Below, one piece after another: positions 59,975-64,000 of a DNA stretch of 64,000 bases; position 1 is the stretch's first letter, and each line of letters opens with the position of its first letter. The DNA lies in contig JAZQIW010000071.1 of assembly GCA_045541355.1 (NCBI GenBank), forward strand, positions 1-64,000. Reading direction: 5' to 3'. The notes under the pieces are model-generated. The model was not told the DNA's origin and did not search any database. It saw only the letters and a list, made by a program, of their open reading frames with translations. Both the position numbers and the translations under genes were made by a program. Source of the stretch: UMGS1387 sp045541355 (GTDB taxonomy: Bacteria > Bacillota > Clostridia > Oscillospirales > CAG-382).

Positions 59975-60999
59975 AAAAGATAAGACTTGGTATGGTGGGT
60001 CTTGGCAGAGCAGGCTATTCAATGCACCTTCCCGAGCTTCGCGGCAAGGAGGAAATGTTTGAAATATATGCCGTTTGTGATGTTGAAGCCGACAGACGTG
60101 AAAACATGAGAAAACTCTATGGCTGTAAGACATACGAAAGGGTAGAGGACCTTGTTGAAGATCCTCTCGTTGATGTTGTTGATATCGCAACACGTTCATG
60201 TGACCACTTCAAACACGCAAAGACAGCACTTGATGCAGGAAAGCTTGTTTTCCTTGAAAAGCCCATGTGTACAACCTATGAGGATGCAAAGACGCTCATG
60301 GAAATAGCCGAAAAGTATGGCGAAAGACGTGTGTTTGTGCGCCATAACAGACGCTTTGAGGCAAAGTTTATGCAGCTTAATAAGCTTATAGATTCCGGAA
60401 TACTCGGTGATGTGTATTATATAAAGCGCTCAGAATCAGGCTATGACAGACGCTGTGACTGGCAGACACTTATGCAGTACGGCGGAGGCCAGCTTCTTAA
60501 CTGGGGACCTCACCTTGTTGATCAGGCACTTCAGCTGTGCGGCGGAGACTATAAGAGAATGATGTCGGTTACGCGTCAGATTGCAGCCGCAGGTGATTGT
60601 GAGGACTACGTAAGTGCGACCTTTGAGGGCATTAACTCCCGTCAGGTTGTAATTGAAATAAGCGGCGGCACTGCTCTTGCAGTACCTCAATATGTTGTTT
60701 ACGGCACTCGCGGAACGCTCTATGATAACGGCGAGACCTTTACACTTAATGTTCTTCCCGAGGACTATGTTTTCCCGCCCGTAAAATCCAACCCCCATAC
60801 ACCCGAAGGCGCACAGTTCCACCCCAATCCAACCCCCCCGTTTGAAAAACGTGAGATTAAGTGGGATACCAATAGCCTTGACCATACATGGACATACCTG
60901 TATGATGCCGTTGTAAACGGAAAGGATTATCCCATTAAGACCGCACAAGCTCTTAAGGTTATGGAAACGCTTATTGAAATCAAGAATCAGAATAAGTAA
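59971..60999 (+). CDS. Gfo/Idh/MocA family sugar oxidoreductase
   Basis: A 342-aa NAD(P)-dependent dehydrogenase. The Rossmann motif GMVGLGRAGYSMHLPEL opens it, FLEKPMCTTYEDA carries the conserved E-K-P, and GGGQLLNWGPHLVDQAL has the family's Gly-rich strand with the active-site Asp-His region. Such enzymes oxidise or reduce sugars, inositols or their derivatives at a secondary alcohol. The gene overlaps the preceding epimerase-like gene by 4 bp (ATGA), so both are made together, probably for successive steps. ATG 59971 is preceded by GGAGAGAAG; the in-frame start 15 bp upstream is rejected. A terminator follows. Confidence 0.88.
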   Translation: MKKIRLGMVGLGRAGYSMHLPELRGKEEMFEIYAVCDVEADRRENMRKLYGCKTYERVEDLVEDPLVDVVDIATRSCDHFKHAKTALDAGKLVFLEKPMCTTYEDAKTLMEIAEKYGERRVFVRHNRRFEAKFMQLNKLIDSGILGDVYYIKRSESGYDRRCDWQTLMQYGGGQLLNWGPHLVDQALQLCGGDYKRMMSVTRQIAAAGDCEDYVSATFEGINSRQVVIEISGGTALAVPQYVVYGTRGTLYDNGETFTLNVLPEDYVFPPVKSNPHTPEGAQFHPNPTPPFEKREIKWDTNSLDHTWTYLYDAVVNGKDYPIKTAQALKVMETLIEIKNQNK

Positions 61000-61016
61000 T
61001 TGATGTGTTTAATATA

Positions 61017-61048
61017 TCCCTGCCGCACTTGTCTGAGGCAGGGATTTT
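61017..61048 (+). terminator. Terminator of the epimerase-oxidoreductase operon
   Basis: TCCCTGCC (61017-61024) pairs with GGCAGGGA (61037-61044), then TTTT. Confidence 0.85.
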
Positions 61049-61082
61049 GCTGCTAAAAAAGAATGTTTTCTTTGAGATTTCA

Positions 61083-61111
61083 TTGACAAAAACCGCCACC
61101 GGTGGTAAAAT
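61083..61111 (+). promoter_or_regulatory. Promoter with palindromic operator candidate in its spacer
   Basis: TTGACA (61083-61088), 17-bp spacer and TAAAAT (61106-61111). The last ten spacer bases are a perfect palindrome, CCACCGGTGG (61096-61105), directly against the -10. A repressor there would block polymerase. Confidence 0.7.
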
Positions 61112-61146
61112 GGATTGAAATATGTGCTAACGATGGAGGAAACTTT

Positions 61147-61935
61147 ATGAGACTTGGAAGAATATGCTTTGACCATTCTGCGGAAGGTTATAAAAAGGTA
61201 AAAGCAGCGGGACTTGATTTTGTTGAAATCTGCTGTAATTATGACCATGACGTAAAGGGTATTATAGAGATAAGAGATACAATTAAAGATGCCATAAATC
61301 AAAGCGGCGTTGATGTTTCCTGCCTTGGAAAGTGGAATCATGAGCTGTTGAAGGACGGCAAAATTAATTATGAGCAGCTTGACTCTTATAAAGCTCTTCT
61401 GGATACAGCTGTTTTTCTCGGAGCAAAAACCTTTGTTTGCGGCTGTAATTATGATGACAGCATCAGCCTTTATCGTAATTATACAAACGCAATTGAGGCA
61501 CTCGGCGCACTTACTGAGCACGCAAAGGGTAAAAACATAAAGGTTGCCGTGCAGAACTGTGATTGGAATAACTTTATTGTAAGACCGGAGCAATGGAATA
61601 TTGTGCTTGGCGAAAACCCTGACCTTTGGATTAAGTTTGACCCGTCACATGCCTATAACAGACATGATAATTACCTGGATGAGCTTGCTGATTGGTGTCA
61701 TAGAATTGCCCATATTCATATCAAGGGTACAACTCATGCAGGAACAAAAGGAGAAATAGACGATCCGCCGGCAGGAATGGATGATTTAAATTGGAGATCT
61801 GTTTTTGCTGTACTGTATTCAAGAGGGTATGACGGAGACCTTAGCCTTGAACCTCACTCCACAACATGGAGAGGCGAGCTTGGAGAAGCGGGCGTTGCCT
61901 TTTCAAGGGACTATATAAGAAAATATATGCTTTAA
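61147..61935 (+). CDS. Sugar phosphate isomerase/epimerase-like TIM barrel, second copy
   Basis: A 262-aa xylose isomerase-like barrel, only distantly similar to the one at 59192. Metal-site candidates are VQNCDWNN, the Asp and His of KFDPSHAYN, the His pair of IAHIHIKGTTH and the Glu of LSLEPHSTTW. The reaction cannot be specified beyond aldose-ketose isomerisation or epimerisation. ATG 61147 has GGAGG at 7 nt; an upstream in-frame GTG at 61102 lies within the promoter and is rejected. It has its own promoter and a perfect-hairpin terminator, so it is regulated separately from the neighbouring pair. Confidence 0.83.
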   Translation: MRLGRICFDHSAEGYKKVKAAGLDFVEICCNYDHDVKGIIEIRDTIKDAINQSGVDVSCLGKWNHELLKDGKINYEQLDSYKALLDTAVFLGAKTFVCGCNYDDSISLYRNYTNAIEALGALTEHAKGKNIKVAVQNCDWNNFIVRPEQWNIVLGENPDLWIKFDPSHAYNRHDNYLDELADWCHRIAHIHIKGTTHAGTKGEIDDPPAGMDDLNWRSVFAVLYSRGYDGDLSLEPHSTTWRGELGEAGVAFSRDYIRKYML

Positions 61936-61937
61936 AA

Positions 61938-61961
61938 AAATGCGGTCGAAAGACCGCATTT
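61938..61961. terminator. Bidirectional terminator, perfect 10-bp stem
   Basis: AAATGCGGTC (61938-61947), GAAA loop and GACCGCATTT (61952-61961). It overlaps the stop codon of the convergent AraC gene. Confidence 0.82.
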
Positions 61962-62988
61962 AGCTTTGTGTGGGGGAGTTTTTCTTTATCTTTTTCTTTT
62001 TAAGACTGACTCTCATAAAGCTTTCTCTGTACTCAATGGGAGTCATGCCGCGGTATTTTTTGAACATCCTTGTGAAATGCTCGGCGCTGTCCAGCCCTAA
62101 AAGATATGCAATGTTTTTGACGGGAATATGGGTGTTGAGCAAAAAATGACGTGCTCTTTGCATTCGGATTTGCTTGATAATGTCGGTGAAGCTGACACCG
62201 GTTTTGGCTTTGATTATTCTGTGAAGCTGACTTTTTGAGTATCCGAAACGAAGGGCAGTATCCTCAAGTGTGATTTTGTCAAAGTTGTCATTTATGTACC
62301 TGACTATATCGTCGGGCGAATGGTCGTCTGCGTGCCTGCTTTTTCCTTGCTTGCGGCTGTACTCATGACGAGTAAATCGGGTCAGATACAGGAGAAACTC
62401 GGAAATGCGGTTTTCAAAGTAGAGGTTTTCAAATAAATCAACGTGCCGATTGAGCTTTATGTTCAGCTCAACAAGTGTCTGTGTAAGCTCATGAATGTCG
62501 ATTGAAGAATTGTCTGAAGTACTGATAACGGTGTATATGTCGTTTTTAATCAGACTCGTCAGGTAGTTTCCGGGATCGTATGCCTCAAAGCCCTTTGCAA
62601 TGCTGCTGAGCCAATCTTTTTTTAAGATAAAATTATAGCTTAAAGAGTCATTTGGGCAAATATAAGCATGACCGATTTTGGGAGACATGATAAGTAGGTC
62701 ACCCTCATGAAGCACGGTCTTTTTTCCGTCAATATATTCATATAACTCACCCTTTTTTACGTAGTTTATTTCATAAAAGTCGTGATTGTGGTATACTGTA
62801 TTGTCATCGACACGCATTTGTGTAATAATGGCGTTTCTCAAAGGGTTGGAGTCGCGTTCGGCAAAATAATAGGTGATTGGAGAGGGTGGAATGTTTGCTT
62901 TCTCAACAATCTTTTCAAGCTGTACAAGGAGTTCGTTTTCTTTTACTATAACAGGCTCCTGAGTTGTTTTCTTTGTGTTTACAGACAT
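61960..62988 (-). CDS. AraC family transcriptional regulator, long form
   Basis: A 342-aa regulator. A cupin sensing domain (about 55-130; HNHDFYEINYVKKGELYEY, then GDLLIMSPKIGHAY) and a helical linker precede the double helix-turn-helix (about 230-325) with the closing GLDSAEHFTRMFKKYRGMTPIEYR helix. The final 16 residues are a Lys-rich tail. GAGGTGA precedes ATG 62988 by about 9 nt. It is convergent with the epimerase-like gene at 61147 and divergent from another AraC gene at 63153. The genes it controls and its inducer are unknown; sugar-related control is inferred from family and setting. Confidence 0.88.
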   Translation of the reverse strand: MSVNTKKTTQEPVIVKENELLVQLEKIVEKANIPPSPITYYFAERDSNPLRNAIITQMRVDDNTVYHNHDFYEINYVKKGELYEYIDGKKTVLHEGDLLIMSPKIGHAYICPNDSLSYNFILKKDWLSSIAKGFEAYDPGNYLTSLIKNDIYTVISTSDNSSIDIHELTQTLVELNIKLNRHVDLFENLYFENRISEFLLYLTRFTRHEYSRKQGKSRHADDHSPDDIVRYINDNFDKITLEDTALRFGYSKSQLHRIIKAKTGVSFTDIIKQIRMQRARHFLLNTHIPVKNIAYLLGLDSAEHFTRMFKKYRGMTPIEYRESFMRVSLKKKKIKKNSPTQS

Positions 62989-63017
62989 CCCGGCACTTCA
63001 CCTCACATTCTTTGTTA

Positions 63018-63046
63018 ATTATACATCAAATGACAAAAAAAGTCAA
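63018..63046 (-). promoter_or_regulatory. Sigma-A promoter of the long AraC gene
   Basis: Minus strand TTGACT (63046-63041), 17-bp spacer and TATAAT (63023-63018). Confidence 0.82.
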
Positions 63047-63076
63047 GAAAAAAATTTTTTATGCAAAAAAAAGTCA

Positions 63077-63105
63077 TTGAATGAGTAACGCGTATGTGAT
63101 ATTCT
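63077..63105 (+). promoter_or_regulatory. Promoter of the AraC gene at 63153
   Basis: TTGAAT (63077-63082), 17-bp spacer and TATTCT (63100-63105). Confidence 0.62.
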
Positions 63106-63152
63106 AATAATAGAAATTATAAGGGCTATTGTTAGAGTAAGGATGTGAAAAA

Positions 63153-63986
63153 ATGATTTGCCTGTTATCTCCAATGAAGCTTGAAGAATGTAGCCTGTAT
63201 TGTTTTGGCGTTGGAAAGGCTTCCTGCAAATATGAAACAAAGGAACGCTTTTACGAGCTGTATTTAATAACAGCAGGGGAAGGGCAGATGGTTTCTTCCG
63301 ACAATACGGTTCCCGTCAAAAAAGGCGATATTTATATCTCCTTTCCTTTTGAAAAACAAAAGCTTGTGTCAAATGATGGCTGTGAGATTGAATATGATTA
63401 TTTGAACTTCAGCGTTCATTCCAAACGGTTTGCATCTGAGTTTAACAGATTCAGCGTGGATTATTCATCAACCGTTTCGCACGTTCTTAACAGTGAAGAG
63501 CTAAGTAAAACAATCAGAAGTATATCTAAAGAACTTGAATTGTCGACGGAGGGATATTCGTACGAGCTTGTTTCGCTGTTTTGCAGCCAGATGCTTGTTT
63601 ATATAATGAGAATATTCGGCGAGAGAAGCGCCGATGATTATAATCATTGCAGAAATGATTTTGGTCTTTGCGGTATGGTTATGAACTATATTGACCAGAA
63701 TGTTGGCACAATGAAGAGCCTGAAGAATATGGCGTCGGATATCGGATATAATTACAGTTATCTTTCATACGTATTCAGAAAAACAACCGGAACAACGCTT
63801 AACAGCTATTATAAGTCGAGAAGGATGGACGCGGCAAGAACGCTTTTGGATGAAGGCGGTCTTTCCGTATCAAAGGTTGCAGAGCTTATGAATTACTCGA
63901 CGGTATATGCGTTCAGTAAAGCCTTTAAAGAATACTTCGGTATTTCACCCAGTAAGTATCTCGGTAAGGGTTCTTCAAAAGAATAG
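63153..63986 (+). CDS. AraC family transcriptional regulator
   Basis: A 277-aa regulator with an AraC-binding cupin-like N-terminal domain (about 25-100; RFYELYLITAGEGQMVSS and KKGDIYISFPFEKQ), a helical linker and a C-terminal double helix-turn-helix (about 175-272) ending MNYSTVYAFSKAFKEYFGISPSKY. AAGGATGTG lies shortly before ATG 63153. It is complete: the stop codon is at 63984-63986, 14 bases from the window end. Its targets probably lie beyond the window on the right, as AraC regulators often precede the glycan genes they control (inference). Confidence 0.87.
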   Translation: MICLLSPMKLEECSLYCFGVGKASCKYETKERFYELYLITAGEGQMVSSDNTVPVKKGDIYISFPFEKQKLVSNDGCEIEYDYLNFSVHSKRFASEFNRFSVDYSSTVSHVLNSEELSKTIRSISKELELSTEGYSYELVSLFCSQMLVYIMRIFGERSADDYNHCRNDFGLCGMVMNYIDQNVGTMKSLKNMASDIGYNYSYLSYVFRKTTGTTLNSYYKSRRMDAARTLLDEGGLSVSKVAELMNYSTVYAFSKAFKEYFGISPSKYLGKGSSKE

Positions 63987-64000
63987 AATTTTCACCCGAC

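Noticed and set aside
59405..60199. 264-aa minus-strand frame over the epimerase/oxidoreductase genes
   Set aside because: It covers two well-supported genes in the opposite direction, has no ribosome site and no domain.
1..64000. tRNA, rRNA, prophage or integrated element
   Set aside because: No tRNA cloverleaf, rRNA segment, integrase, transposase or attachment-site pair was recognised; a dedicated tRNA scan would settle the tRNA question.

Overview
The window reads as chromosomal DNA of an anaerobic, spore-forming Firmicute, most likely an uncultured gut or rumen member of the Clostridia (Oscillospirales-like). The grounds are a Gram-positive PolC, a SpoIIE phosphatase with a Spo0A-type promoter, a stand-alone Spo0A C-terminal-like protein, SLH surface proteins, a dockerin/cohesin protein, moderate to low GC, many TTG/GTG starts, strong GGAGG ribosome binding sites and textbook sigma-A promoters with 16-17 bp spacers. 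This placement is inferred from gene content; no rRNA gene is present.

Region by region. 1-8.5 kb: a hairpin-rich leader region, a class-I amidotransferase-like hydrolase, a MarR regulator with its heterodimeric ABC exporter, a MATE pump, a DEDDh exonuclease and a TcdA-like E1 enzyme. 8.5-26.6 kb: surface proteins. First comes a hairpin array, then a 1387-aa secreted protein joining a papain-like peptidase segment, InlB-type repeats, a cohesin and a dockerin. After two unknowns and an AraC regulator comes a probable operon of a membrane-anchored protein and two very large SLH proteins built from about eleven InlB-like repeats each. 26.7-31.4 kb: a GH95 alpha-L-fucosidase and an XPD-like helicase with an N-terminal PD-(D/E)XK nuclease. 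31.4-47.5 kb: housekeeping and sporulation (leuA with a candidate attenuator, a DUF815 ATPase, rseP-ispG-polC, a RodA/FtsW protein, spoIIE, rpmE, a Spo0A_C-like protein). 47.5-64 kb: a FliB-like Fe-S protein, then an accessory carbohydrate region with two tandem 1000-aa GH99-like (WbsX-type) proteins, an MBL hydrolase, a GH109-like NAD-dependent protein, two sugar isomerase/epimerase-type TIM barrels, a second Gfo/Idh/MocA oxidoreductase and three AraC regulators.

How it fits together. The carbohydrate enzymes lack signal peptides, so they should act on imported oligosaccharides; no transporter lies in the window. GH95 and GH109-type enzymes suggest fucosylated and amino-sugar host or plant glycans (inference). 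The surface block supplies cell-wall-attached proteins plus a secreted protein that can both receive and donate cohesin-dockerin contacts.

The observations I rate highest are: a MarR gene that appears to start at an ATT codon; a spoIIE promoter with a perfect 0A box and a 21-bp spacer; the cohesin+dockerin+peptidase chimera; clustered perfect hairpins in three intergenic regions, several with a CGCA loop; a mutually exclusive hairpin pair before leuA; and exactly repeated 225-bp units inside an SLH protein gene. All start sites and functions are predictions from reading the sequence; no database search was run.
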